From the NCBI GenBank assembly GCA_041748175.1, contig JBGTDU010000141.1:1-18852 (forward strand): 18,852 nt of DNA, in the 5' to 3' direction. Below the pieces are notes generated by a model. It saw nothing but the letters and a program-made list of their open reading frames with translations, did not search any database and was not told where the DNA came from. Positions 8,963 through 16,570 of the stretch are shown piece by piece. The stretch comes from JAHEJB01 sp041748175 (GTDB lineage Bacteria > Bacteroidota > Rhodothermia > Rhodothermales > Rubricoccaceae). Position numbers and translations under genes: made by a program. Position 1 is the stretch's first letter; each line of letters opens with the position of its first letter.

Positions 8963-9457
8963 CTACTCGAATGTTTCTTGCTGGGTATGGCGCGCTGAGA
9001 TCGTATCCCCTTCGCGAATCAGTCCGCCGCTTACAACGTGCGCCCTGATTCCGCCGCGACCCTTGAGCGCATCCCGCAGACCAGGCTGGCCCTGGATTTT
9101 GCCCAGATAGCCGCATGGCGCGCAGAGTTGGACACCTTTCATCACGGCGTCGCCAATGGAAAACTTGGACCCAATTAGGTTGGACAGATCCACGCCACGA
9201 ACCACAATGTTTCGGCGATGCTCGCCTGCCGAGAGCCGAACGCCGAACTCGGTTTCCGCATCCACGAGGGCGTCGGCACAAATCAACGTGACTTCGCGCC
9301 TGATCCCCGGAAACCGGCTGAACGCTCCTTGCCCGCTCGCATATCTATCGCCGCTCAAACCGCGGCCTTCGAGGGCAACAACCTCCGCAACACGAGCGAC
9401 CTGCGCCTTGGCCTGGGAAGCGATAAAGATTGCCTCTATGCGACTGACCTTCGACAT
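8963..9457 (-). CDS. MOSC-domain protein (putative sulfur-carrier/metal-sulfur transfer)
   Basis: From the ATG at 9457 the product is 164 residues of a single MOSC domain, the domain shared with molybdenum cofactor sulfurase C-termini and YiiM-like proteins. Visible family signatures are GRGLSGDRY (31-39), EHRRNIVVRGVDL (79-91) and the cysteine motif LCAPCGYL with Cys112 and Cys115, of which one is the expected sulfur-carrying residue. The substrate is not predictable from sequence. In-frame starts at 9484 (ATG) and 9532 (GTG) exist. I chose 9457 because family members begin about eight residues before the first strand, as MSKVSRIEAIFIA does. The gene lies between a STAS-domain gene upstream and dnaG downstream, all on the same strand, so co-transcription is plausible. 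Confidence 0.85.
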   Translation of the reverse strand: MSKVSRIEAIFIASQAKAQVARVAEVVALEGRGLSGDRYASGQGAFSRFPGIRREVTLICADALVDAETEFGVRLSAGEHRRNIVVRGVDLSNLIGSKFSIGDAVMKGVQLCAPCGYLGKIQGQPGLRDALKGRGGIRAHVVSGGLIREGDTISARHTQQETFE

Positions 9458-9538
9458 GGTCTCAGCGACGGAGCCAGGTTCCATCACAAAAAAAGAGGCG
9501 CTCCGATAGAGTGCCTCCTTGAGTTGGAACACCGAATA

Positions 9539-9895
9539 TCAAGCGACGGACGAGCTGCCGAAGCTCTCGATGGCTTCATCGACCGTATCGAAGATTTGAA
9601 AGACATCGCCCAACAGGCGGGTCATAAGGAAAAGGTTGCGCATCTTCTTCTCCAGCTCGGCAAGTCGAAGGTCGCCGCCCGCGGAGCGCAGTCCTTCGGC
9701 GGCTTCTAGCAACACCCCGATCCCGGAAGAATCCATAAGTGTGGTCTGGCTGAGATCGACGACGATATTCGTCTTGCCCTTCGCTCGGAGCGGGGCGAGC
9801 GCCTCGCGGAAAGCGGGGCCCTGGACGCTGCCGAAGAACTCGCCTTTCGGGCGGATAACGGCGGCGTGGTATTGTTCGGACGTTGTGATAGACAT
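9539..9895 (-). CDS. STAS-domain anti-sigma-factor antagonist
   Basis: This is a 118-residue cytoplasmic protein made of one STAS domain, the family of SpoIIAA/RsbV. These proteins bind an anti-sigma-factor kinase when unphosphorylated and are switched off by phosphorylation. The core strand-turn NIVVDLSQTTLMDSSGIGVLL places the phosphorylatable serine in the DSSG motif (Ser56/Ser57), so the switch residue is intact. ATG at 9895 is the only sensible start. No RsbW-type kinase or PP2C phosphatase is encoded in the window, so its partner must be elsewhere. The kinase-ECF pair at 14-17 kb belongs to a different signalling family. It is the first gene of the minus-strand series that leads through the MOSC gene and dnaG to ppk1. 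Confidence 0.92.
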   Translation of the reverse strand: MSITTSEQYHAAVIRPKGEFFGSVQGPAFREALAPLRAKGKTNIVVDLSQTTLMDSSGIGVLLEAAEGLRSAGGDLRLAELEKKMRNLFLMTRLLGDVFQIFDTVDEAIESFGSSSVA

Positions 9896-10008
9896 GGTGG
9901 ACCCGTTTGATTGAGGGGTGGAGCGGCTACGCCACGTGTGCCCCTAGGTTACGCAAACCGAAACCACATTCGCCGTACCTTTCTGCACATTCATCCGACT
10001 TCCCCACC

Positions 10009-10584
10009 GTGGCGTGGCTCGACTCCCTTCTCCCCTTCCTGATTTTTGTCATCTACGTCCTGGCGCAACTCAGGAAGCGCGGAGCTAAAAGGACACCTAC
10101 CGCGGAAGCGAGCGTCGATGTTGAGCCGTCCCGGAAACGGACAACCTTCCAGGAGATCATTCGGCAGATTCAAGAGGCCGCTGCGGAGGCGCAAACCGGT
10201 CAGCAGGAAGAAGTCATCATGGATCCAGAGGCGGCCTGGCTGCATGCACCGCCGCCCTTACTTCCGCCGCTCACGCCTAGCTCGGACGCGATGGCCTTCC
10301 GCGCGCAGGGCGGATTCGAGCACGAGCGACACGGTTTTGGTGCCGAAAATCCTTTCTCGGAAGAGTCATTTGAGAGGCAAGCACCTTCGCCGCCTCCGCC
10401 TCCACACAAGCCCGGACATCTCGACTATAATCCGCATGGCAGGCTTGCCGAGGACGGGCAGCCACGCGGACGTGCCGGGTATCGCCATAACATCGTCGCC
10501 CGACTCCGGACGGCGGATGGCCTACGAGATGCTTTCGTTATGAAGGAGATTCTGGACCGACCTCGGAGCAGCCGAAGGAGCTAG
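10009..10584 (+). CDS. Uncharacterised single-pass membrane-anchored protein
   Basis: I do not recognise a named family. The reading frame is open from 9907, but the natural start is the GTG at 10009. That gives a 191-residue product opening directly with an amphipathic/hydrophobic segment (AWLDSLLPFLIFVIYVLAQL, about 2-21) followed by basic residues RKRGAKR, typical of an N-terminal membrane anchor with a cytoplasmic remainder. Next come a Gln/Glu/Ala-rich helix (about 47-67), a Pro-rich low-complexity stretch containing PPPPP near residue 158, and a C-terminal tail with LRDAFVMKEILDRPR that looks like a short binding helix. It diverges from the STAS gene, with a 113-base shared promoter region, and ends at a strong bidirectional terminator. 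The designed-looking layout and terminator support a real gene. Confidence 0.7.
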   Translation: MAWLDSLLPFLIFVIYVLAQLRKRGAKRTPTAEASVDVEPSRKRTTFQEIIRQIQEAAAEAQTGQQEEVIMDPEAAWLHAPPPLLPPLTPSSDAMAFRAQGGFEHERHGFGAENPFSEESFERQAPSPPPPPHKPGHLDYNPHGRLAEDGQPRGRAGYRHNIVARLRTADGLRDAFVMKEILDRPRSSRRS

Positions 10585-10596
10585 GGATCCGTCGGA

Positions 10597-10633
10597 AAAA
10601 GCGGGGCACCTCACGTTGAGGTGCCCCGCTTTT
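10597..10633. terminator. Bidirectional Rho-independent terminator
   Basis: A perfect 17-bp inverted repeat runs from 10597 to 10613 and from 10617 to 10633, separated by a 3-base loop. The GC-rich centre (gcggggcacctca) is flanked by an A run on the left and a T run on the right, so it forms an intrinsic terminator on either strand. It sits between the convergent stops of the plus-strand gene ending at 10584 and the minus-strand gene ending at 10654, serving both. Confidence 0.95.
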
Positions 10634-10653
10634 GTTTGGTGGTGACGCGCGAG

Positions 10654-11142
10654 CTAGATCTCAATGGCGTCGCCGCCTTTCTTGAAGACCACCGCGCCGA
10701 TGGCACCGCTAATAGCGCCGAGCAGAGCACCCACAGCGGCAGCAATGACCCCGCTGATGGCCGGATTACTAAGACGTTCAGCCACTGCCATCGCGTTGTC
10801 GATTTCGGCATCACTCAAGCCGCTGTTTTCTAGCTGGAGGCGTGCGGCCTCGAGCGGCTCAGGAAGAATGCCCGCGGAAATGAGGAGAAAGCCGATCACA
10901 ACGCCAATTAACGCACCCGCCAATCCAGCCAACGCGCCCATCCCCGCCCCTTGGCCAGCCGGAATTGTGACGTTGTGCGTAGTTGTATAGTGCCAGACTG
11001 CAACGAGGCCGGAACTGAGCGAAACAAGGCAACCAAGGATGCCAGCGACCGGGCCGCCGCCTTGAAATAAAACCTGAATGAGGACGCCGAGGACGATGTA
11101 CACGACCGCGCCGATGATGATGGATTGCGTTTTACTGGGCAT
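10654..11142 (-). CDS. Small Gly/Ala-rich multi-pass membrane protein of unknown function
   Basis: The product has 162 residues with four likely membrane segments at about 8-27, 32-53, 66-93 and 127-154. The last two are packed with small residues spaced as glycine-zipper-like faces (GMGALAGLAGALIG and VGALLGAISGAIGAVVF). A charged amphipathic helix lies between the third and fourth (about 94-126, with EAARLQLENSGLSDAEID). No catalytic motif is visible and I do not assign a family. Its ATG at 11142 lies inside the end of the DUF2085 gene, an 11-base overlap that implies translational coupling and a shared role in the membrane. It ends just before the bidirectional terminator. Identity as a membrane protein is firm; its function is unknown. 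Confidence 0.85.
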   Translation of the reverse strand: MPSKTQSIIIGAVVYIVLGVLIQVLFQGGGPVAGILGCLVSLSSGLVAVWHYTTTHNVTIPAGQGAGMGALAGLAGALIGVVIGFLLISAGILPEPLEAARLQLENSGLSDAEIDNAMAVAERLSNPAISGVIAAAVGALLGAISGAIGAVVFKKGGDAIEI

Positions 11143-11659
11143 GGCTGATGGGGGTTGGGTGAGACGAAGGAACGTGTCGCTCTGACGCGACGGTTTGCGT
11201 GCTGGAACTCACGAGCGGAGCCGCAGCCAACGCTCGCGCGAACGTGTACCCTGCCACTAAGCCGAAAACGAGGCCCGTCGCTACGCGCGAAAACGGAATA
11301 CTTGTCCCGAGGCCAACTGCATCCACGCCCCAATCAACAATCATGGGGAGGACGGACAGGATCAGAATGGTTCGCAGATGGACGGAGATCGGGCCATCCA
11401 CTTTCCTGAAAACAACAACGGCCAGCGAACCGATTGCCAGACCCGCGACAACAGCCGTACATCGATGGCAGAGCGCAAACTGAACTCCGCCAACCTGGAA
11501 CGAACGTTCTGGAATCTGATGGCAGGTCAGGTCGAAGCCCTGCATCAGAACATATCGAAACCCGGGACCTACGAACGGCGGGAGCATTGCTAGCGCCAGC
11601 ACCGCGGCGCACGCAAAGACGGCAAAAGCCCACCAGCCGGTTCGGAATTGTTCAACCAT
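11132..11659 (-). CDS. DUF2085 family membrane protein
   Basis: The product has 175 residues with four likely membrane segments. It carries the DUF2085 hallmark, a CHQIPERSF motif followed about 20 residues later by CHRCTAVVAG. These Cys/His pairs could bind a metal or form a disulfide, but the family's function is not established. The second half has DWGVDAVGLG and a Gly-rich last helix, followed by a Ser/Thr/His-rich tail. ATG at 11659 is the start. The gene overlaps the next one by 11 bases and is divergent from groES, with a 158-base intergenic region between them. The family match rests on the Cys/His motif and topology read by eye. Confidence 0.85.
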   Translation of the reverse strand: MVEQFRTGWWAFAVFACAAVLALAMLPPFVGPGFRYVLMQGFDLTCHQIPERSFQVGGVQFALCHRCTAVVAGLAIGSLAVVVFRKVDGPISVHLRTILILSVLPMIVDWGVDAVGLGTSIPFSRVATGLVFGLVAGYTFARALAAAPLVSSSTQTVASERHVPSSHPTPISHAQ

Positions 11660-11757
11660 AGAGGGATGGATCGCGGAGGCGGCAGCAAATTAGTGATTCC
11701 GTTTTGCAGAGTCTTTACGAAACTTCGGAATCCGGTTGCACAGAGGCAGGTTCAAAG

Positions 11758-11784
11758 CTGGCACTCTTCGACTGCGAGTGCTAA
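11758..11784 (+). promoter_or_regulatory. CIRCE operator (HrcA-binding inverted repeat) upstream of groES
   Basis: The sequence ctggcactc, nine spacer bases, then gagtgctaa matches the CIRCE consensus TTAGCACTC-N9-GAGTGCTAA. The right arm is perfect, the left arm matches at 7 of 9 positions, and the spacing is exact. It ends 33 bases before the groES ATG. CIRCE is the known binding site of the HrcA repressor, so heat-shock control of groESL by HrcA is expected. hrcA itself is not in the window. Confidence 0.95.
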
Positions 11785-11817
11785 TTCTCGTTTTCTCACG
11801 CAACCCATCTGTACACC

Positions 11818-12111
11818 ATGGCAGCATCCATTACGCCACTTTCCGACCGCGTGGTCGTTAAGCCGCAGGACGCCGAGGAAACCACCGCTGGTGGCCTCAT
11901 CATCCCCGACACCGCCAAAGAAAAGCCACAGCGCGGCACCGTCGTCGCCGTCGGCCCAGGCAAGGTCGAGAACGGAACGAAGGTGGACATGACCGTCAAG
12001 GCGGGCGACACAGTTCTCTACGGCAAGTACGCCGGTACGGAGATCCAGCTCGACAACGACGACGTGCTCATCATGCGCGAATCCGACATCCTTGGGGTGG
12101 TTAGTGAGTAA
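11818..12111 (+). CDS. groES: Co-chaperonin GroES (Hsp10)
   Basis: This is the heptameric lid of the GroEL folding chamber in the cytoplasm. The 97-residue product has the normal family length. It opens with ITPLSDRVVVKPQDAEE, carries the mobile GroEL-binding loop (TTAGGLIIPDTAKEK, about 22-37), the strand RGTVVAVGPG and the C-terminal VLIMRESDILGVV. The start is the ATG at 11818. No Shine-Dalgarno sequence precedes it, which is common in Bacteroidota-like genomes. It lies just downstream of a CIRCE element and 91 bases ahead of groEL, the usual heat-shock operon order. Confidence 0.98.
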   Translation: MAASITPLSDRVVVKPQDAEETTAGGLIIPDTAKEKPQRGTVVAVGPGKVENGTKVDMTVKAGDTVLYGKYAGTEIQLDNDDVLIMRESDILGVVSE

Positions 12112-12156
12112 TGCGTATTGCGTGTCCATTCGGGCACCTTTACGCACTACGATTAC
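12108..12156. repeat. Imperfect inverted repeat built of heptamer-like units between groES and groEL
   Basis: The left arm gtaatgcgtattgcgt (12108-12123, including the groES stop) and right arm acgcactacgattac (12142-12156) can pair with one bulge and one mismatch around an 18-base loop. Each arm also reads as degenerate 7-base units: tgcgtat/tgcgtgt on the left, and tacgcac/tacgatt/acgcgat on the right (running on to 12161). It has no T run, so it is not an obvious terminator. It could set groES/groEL mRNA stability, or be a remnant of short repeat DNA. Confidence 0.55.
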
Positions 12157-12202
12157 GCGATAAACAAACCCCTCCACATTCTCAAAATCCAAACTCATTC
12201 CC

Positions 12203-13837
12203 ATGCCAAAGCAAATCATTTTCGACGTCGAGGCGCGTGATGCGCTCAAACGAGGCGTCGATGCACTTGCAAACGCGGTGAAAGTGACGCTCGGTCCGAA
12301 GGGCCGCAATGTCATCATCGAGAAAAAATTCGGCGCGCCGACCGTCACCAAAGATGGCGTAACCGTCGCGAAGGAAATCGAACTCGAAGACAAGATTGCC
12401 AACGTGGGCGCTCAGATGGTCAAGGAAGTTGCTTCCAAGACGTCCGACGCGGCCGGCGATGGCACCACGACTGCGACGGTACTCGCGCAGGCCATCATGA
12501 ATCAGGGCCTCCGCTCGGTGACCTCGGGTGCTAATCCGATGGACATCAAGCGCGGCATCGACGCGGCCGTCATCGCTGTGGTAGAGGAACTTAAGAACCT
12601 CTCGCGAGAAGTTGGCGGCAAGAGCGAGATCGCCCAGGTCGGCGCAATCTCAGCCAACAACGACAACGAAATCGGCGACCTCATTGCTGACGCGATGGAA
12701 AAGGTTGGCAAGGACGGCGTCATCACGGTTGAGGAGGCGAAGGGCACCGACACAACGCTTGACGTTGTTGAGGGTATGCAGTTCGACCGCGGCTACCTCT
12801 CGCCGTACTTCGTGACGGATGCCGATACGATGGAGGTGGTTCTTGAGGATGCCGTTGTGTTGATCCACGACAAGAAGATTTCCACGATGAAAGATCTCCT
12901 CCCGATTCTGGAGAAGGTTGCTCAGACTGGTGCGCCTCTTCTCATCGTCGCGGAGGACATCGAGGGCGAAGCCCTGGCTACGCTCGTGGTGAACCGCCTT
13001 CGCGGGACGCTCCGCGTTGCAGCCGTCAAGGCACCTGGGTTTGGGGATCGCCGCAAGGCCATGCTCGACGACATCGCCGTCCTCACGGGCGGAACGCTCG
13101 TCTCCGAGGAGCAGGGTTTTCGCCTTGAGAATGCCACGCTCGACTACCTCGGCAAGGCCAAGCGCGTCGTCATCACGAAGGACAACACGACCCTCATCGA
13201 CGGCGCGGGCAGCCCGGATGCAATCCAGGGACGCATCGGCCAGATCCGTGGGCAGATCGAAAACACGACATCCGACTACGACCGTGAGAAGCTCCAGGAG
13301 CGCCTCGCCAAGCTCGCAGGCGGCGTGGCTGTGCTGAAGATCGGGGCATCGACCGAGCCCGAGATGAAGGAGAAGAAGGCCCGTGTTGAGGACGCTCTCC
13401 ATGCAACGCGTGCTGCTGTTGAGGAAGGCATCATCCCCGGCGGTGGCGTTGCATACGTCCGCACGCTTGGTGTGCTCGACAGCGTCAAGACGGAAAACGA
13501 CGACCAGAAGATCGGTATCAATATCATCCGTCGCGCGCTCGAAGAGCCCCTTCGCCAGATCGTCAACAACGCAGGCCTCGAAGGCTCTGTCGTTGTTCAG
13601 AAGGTGAAGGACGGCAAGGGAGCTTTCGGCTTCAACGCTCGCACAGAAGAGTATGGCGACCTCCTCGAAATGGGCGTTCTCGACCCGACCAAGGTGGCCC
13701 GGTTCGCTCTTCAGAACGCAGCCTCTGTGGCTGGCCTCCTGCTAACGACCGAGTCGGTTATCGCAGACAAGCCAGAAGCGGAAGCAGCCATGCCTAACAT
13801 GGGCGGTGGTGGCGGAATGGGCGGAATGGATTTCTAG
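12203..13837 (+). CDS. groEL: Chaperonin GroEL (Hsp60)
   Basis: This is the ATP-driven double-ring protein-folding chaperonin that works with GroES. The product has 544 residues, normal for the family. The N-terminal equatorial domain shows TLGPKGRNVIIEKKFGAP and the nucleotide site VTKDGVTVAKEIEL and SDAAGDGTTTATVLAQ. The apical domain contains ILEKVAQTGAPLLIVAEDIE and GFGDRRKAMLDD. The C-terminal equatorial half has EEGIIPGGGVAYVR, and the protein ends in the classical flexible tail GGGGGMGGMDF. The ATG at 12203 has no Shine-Dalgarno sequence. It is the second gene of the CIRCE-controlled operon and is followed 25 bases later by a strong terminator. Large antisense frames within it are shadows. 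Confidence 0.99.
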   Translation: MPKQIIFDVEARDALKRGVDALANAVKVTLGPKGRNVIIEKKFGAPTVTKDGVTVAKEIELEDKIANVGAQMVKEVASKTSDAAGDGTTTATVLAQAIMNQGLRSVTSGANPMDIKRGIDAAVIAVVEELKNLSREVGGKSEIAQVGAISANNDNEIGDLIADAMEKVGKDGVITVEEAKGTDTTLDVVEGMQFDRGYLSPYFVTDADTMEVVLEDAVVLIHDKKISTMKDLLPILEKVAQTGAPLLIVAEDIEGEALATLVVNRLRGTLRVAAVKAPGFGDRRKAMLDDIAVLTGGTLVSEEQGFRLENATLDYLGKAKRVVITKDNTTLIDGAGSPDAIQGRIGQIRGQIENTTSDYDREKLQERLAKLAGGVAVLKIGASTEPEMKEKKARVEDALHATRAAVEEGIIPGGGVAYVRTLGVLDSVKTENDDQKIGINIIRRALEEPLRQIVNNAGLEGSVVVQKVKDGKGAFGFNARTEEYGDLLEMGVLDPTKVARFALQNAASVAGLLLTTESVIADKPEAEAAMPNMGGGGGMGGMDF

Positions 13838-13861
13838 AGTCCAGCGACTGACAGAACACCC

Positions 13862-13896
13862 AAGGGCGGCTCCGATCAATCGGGGCCGCCCTTTTT
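13862..13896 (+). terminator. Rho-independent terminator of groESL
   Basis: Arms aagggcggctccgat (13862-13876) and atcggggccgccctt (13879-13893) form a 15-bp stem with one G-U pair and a minimal loop. A run of five T (13892-13896) follows on the plus strand. It begins 25 bases after the groEL stop. The opposite strand lacks a T run after the stem, so it is probably one-directional and does not serve the kinase gene coming from the right. Confidence 0.92.
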
Positions 13897-13924
13897 GATT
13901 TCGGATTTCGGATGTGGGATTTCG
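13897..13924. repeat. Four tandem 7-base units (gatttcg) after the groEL terminator
   Basis: Units gatttcg, gatttcg, gatgtgg, gatttcg follow one another without a gap at 13897-13903, 13904-13910, 13911-13917 and 13918-13924. The third is degenerate at three positions. No gene covers them. They resemble the short tandemly repeated heptanucleotide sequences known from spacers of some cyanobacterial genomes; whether they are related is unknown. Confidence 0.7.
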
Positions 13925-14013
13925 AAATTTTGAACGTGGGAGGTAGGGCGTGATCGCCGAGCTGTCCGCGTCGATCAGGAGATCGACGGTCCCTGGAGAT
14001 GAGGGCTGGACTC

Positions 14014-14041
14014 CAACCACCAACAACTAGCCACTGCCTAC
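14014..14041. repeat. Degenerate 7-base units (caaccac-like) at the end of the kinase gene
   Basis: Successive heptamers caaccac, caacaac, tagccac, tgcctac cover 14014-14041. They share a loose C-A-A/G-C-x-A-C pattern and run into the kinase stop codon (14038-14040). They are weaker than the gatttcg array 90 bases to the left but keep the same 7-base period. They are recorded because three differing heptamer tracts occur within 2 kb. Confidence 0.45.
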
Positions 14042-16509
14042 GAACCACTCTTCACCTCTTCCAACCGCCTCCGCAATCGATCCGCCTCCGGTTTCCTCCG
14101 GTAAATTACCAGAGCGTGCTCCAGCGCTCTCTCCTCAAAGCGTTCGCCGCGTAGCCGCTCGATGGCTTCCGAGATGAATCGTTCGGCCTCGCGCTGTTGA
14201 CCCTCGTGGAATAGCACCAGCGCAAGCTCCGCCTGTGTGCGCAATGTTCCGGAGTTGGCGCTATCGTGGTGCTGCTGGATTTGCAGGGCCGTGGTTAGCG
14301 CTGTTTCCGCTTCGGCGTATTGGCCAAGCGCGAGCAGGTTGCGCCCATGCCAATAGTGGCTTTGTCCGATTCCCGAAGCACTGTCAGGTAGGAACCTCAG
14401 GCTCTGTGCGGCCGCCTCGTGCAGGTATTCGTCCGCTTCCTCGAATTGTCCGCGCTCGTGCAGCACGGCCCCCAGATTGACCTCCATGACGAGGCGACTT
14501 GGGATACCCTGGTCAATGGAGGACCGGGCGAGTTCCACTGACCGCCTCAGAAGGTCCAGCGCGCGGTCGGACTCCCCTCGGCCATCAAGTACGAGGCCAA
14601 GGTTATGCATCGCGTGGATCCGGTACAGATGATCCTCCATCCCGTTCTCGGCATAGATCGCGATCGTCTCCTCAAAGACCGCCGCGGTCTCCTCCGGCGT
14701 CGCACCCGCCAGCCCCAACACATAGTACTCATGGAGGGCATCGGCCACCTGTGGGCTGCGCTCGCCGTGCACGCGGCGCAGCATCGTCATCGCCTCCTCG
14801 AACAGAGACTTCTTTGGGGGATGGCCTACCGGGAGCATGCGGGACCATTGCAGAATGCTCCACGCGAGTTCGTCGCTGTCGCGGGACGACACCGACCGAT
14901 AGTGCTCGACCGCGTCTCCAAAATAGTGCGCGGACGAATCATGGTCGGCACCTATGAAGGTTTTTCCAAGCGAGTAGAGGCTCTCGGCAATGTCTTCATG
15001 ACCGTCTGGGTGCAGGCGTCGTTGGATTAACAGCGCGCGCTGTAGCAGGTGTCGAGCGACATCGGGGCGGCCCGTTCTGAGGTAGAGGGTCCCGGCGACC
15101 TTGAAGACCTCGGCCTGAGCGTCGGGCGCGGAGGCCAATTCTTGTTCGGCCCGAGCGACAGCGGGGTCGAGTAGCGGAAACAGCGCGGACGGATTCGAGT
15201 CCGGATCGCCGGCCCGAGAGAGGATGTCGGTCAGGAAATCACTTACGTACTCTGCCCGGTCACGCTCCGCCGCAATGCGCGTGGTGAAAAGAACCGAGCC
15301 AATGGCAACAGACAGCAATACGGCAAGGGTGACAAAAATCCCTGTGCGATGCCTCTTCGCGAAGGAACTCACGCGGTACAGAACGGTCGCGGGTCGGGCT
15401 TCGACCGGCAAGCCATCGAGATGTCGCCTGACGTCGCGCGCGAGGGCCTCCGCCGATGGATACCGCCGCTCGGGCTCCTTCCTGAGCGCTTTCAGGATGA
15501 TCCGGTCGAGGTCTCCGCGTAGTCGCCTGCTCCTCCGCACGGGATCCATGGAACCTCTCTCCTGTTTCGGTTGCCGCGCTAACACAGCGCTCGGTGCCGT
15601 TGGATTTCTCTCGAGGATCTCCTGCTCGACCGCACGCTGCGAATCGCCGGTTTCACCGAACGGCTTCCGGCCGACGAGCAGCAAATAGAGCAACACACCC
15701 AGCGAATAGACGTCCGTTGCCGTGGTGATCGCGCCGTCCACAATTTGTTCGGGCGCAGCAAAGTGCGGCGTCAGCAGACGCCTTCCTGTGGCCGTCAATC
15801 CTTCCTCGGGCGAGCCTTCCTCTCCCAAGATGCGCGCGATGCCAAAGTCTAGCAGCTTTACTGCACCCTCTTCGGTGACCAGCACGTTGGAGGGCTTCAG
15901 ATCGCGATGAACGACGAGGTGCCGGTGGGCGAACGCCACCGCATCGCAGACCTGGAGGAACAGCTCCAGGCGGTCGTCAACGGTGCGTTGGTTTTCCTCC
16001 GCGAATGCCGTGATCGGCATACCCTCAACGTACTCCATGACCAGATAGGGCCGACCGTCCTGCAATGCGCCGCCATCGAGGAGGCGGCCGATGTTTGGAT
16101 GCTCCAGATCGGCGAGGATGCGCCGCTCCTGCTCGAACCGCCGGACCAGCCGCGAAGAGTGCGAATCGACGACTTTGACGGCAACACGCTGTTCGAACAT
16201 CCCGTCGTTGCGGACTGCCTCGAAGACGCGCCCCATACCGCCTCTACCGACTTCACGAATGACGCGCCAGGGACCGATGCATTTCGGGGCAGGCAGTTCA
16301 GCCTCTCCCCTCTCCGACCGCAACCGGTTGCCTAATGTATCGAAGTAGTGTTGGGCCGTACCTTCCGCTGCCAGCAGACGGCCCGCCTCAGAGAGTAGTT
16401 CTGCGTCTCCATCGCAGGCATCCTGAAGCCACCTCTCCCGTTCATTCGACGGCTTATCGAGCGCTTGCTCGAAAAGGTATTTGACGGCGGACCAGCGATC
16501 TGAAGTCAC
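14038..16509 (-). CDS. Membrane Ser/Thr protein kinase with C-terminal TPR-type sensor domain
   Basis: This is a Hanks-type (PknB-like) kinase. From the GTG at 16509 it has 823 residues. An N-terminal helical segment (about 1-60) of the kind found in sigma-linked kinases precedes the kinase domain (about 80-370). That domain has the Gly loop GRGGMGRVFEA (89-99), Lys112 in AVKVV, catalytic Asp202 in HRDLKPSN, the DFG motif at 221-223 and APEQ near 252. All catalytic residues are intact. One membrane helix (about 389-409) separates it from an outward-facing helical-repeat domain with several TPR-like units (for example LYLRTGRPDVARHLLQRAL). It follows the ECF sigma gene by 61 bases on the same strand, so the two are probably one signalling operon. 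No terminator was found after it. Confidence 0.93.
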   Translation of the reverse strand: MTSDRWSAVKYLFEQALDKPSNERERWLQDACDGDAELLSEAGRLLAAEGTAQHYFDTLGNRLRSERGEAELPAPKCIGPWRVIREVGRGGMGRVFEAVRNDGMFEQRVAVKVVDSHSSRLVRRFEQERRILADLEHPNIGRLLDGGALQDGRPYLVMEYVEGMPITAFAEENQRTVDDRLELFLQVCDAVAFAHRHLVVHRDLKPSNVLVTEEGAVKLLDFGIARILGEEGSPEEGLTATGRRLLTPHFAAPEQIVDGAITTATDVYSLGVLLYLLLVGRKPFGETGDSQRAVEQEILERNPTAPSAVLARQPKQERGSMDPVRRSRRLRGDLDRIILKALRKEPERRYPSAEALARDVRRHLDGLPVEARPATVLYRVSSFAKRHRTGIFVTLAVLLSVAIGSVLFTTRIAAERDRAEYVSDFLTDILSRAGDPDSNPSALFPLLDPAVARAEQELASAPDAQAEVFKVAGTLYLRTGRPDVARHLLQRALLIQRRLHPDGHEDIAESLYSLGKTFIGADHDSSAHYFGDAVEHYRSVSSRDSDELAWSILQWSRMLPVGHPPKKSLFEEAMTMLRRVHGERSPQVADALHEYYVLGLAGATPEETAAVFEETIAIYAENGMEDHLYRIHAMHNLGLVLDGRGESDRALDLLRRSVELARSSIDQGIPSRLVMEVNLGAVLHERGQFEEADEYLHEAAAQSLRFLPDSASGIGQSHYWHGRNLLALGQYAEAETALTTALQIQQHHDSANSGTLRTQAELALVLFHEGQQREAERFISEAIERLRGERFEERALEHALVIYRRKPEADRLRRRLEEVKSGS

Positions 16510-16570
16510 GGATTTGGATGATTCGGCTATTCTCTACTCTTACTGTTTTCATGCCGCCAGGAGGCCATTC

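Noticed and set aside
11660..11757. Sigma-70 promoter for groES
   Set aside because: Hexamers such as ttgcac occur, but no partner at proper spacing is convincing, so only the CIRCE site is reported.
12650..13402. A 250-residue frame antisense to groEL
   Set aside because: GroEL is complete and conserved here; such antisense frames are common opposite high-GC groEL genes and this one shows no recognisable domain.
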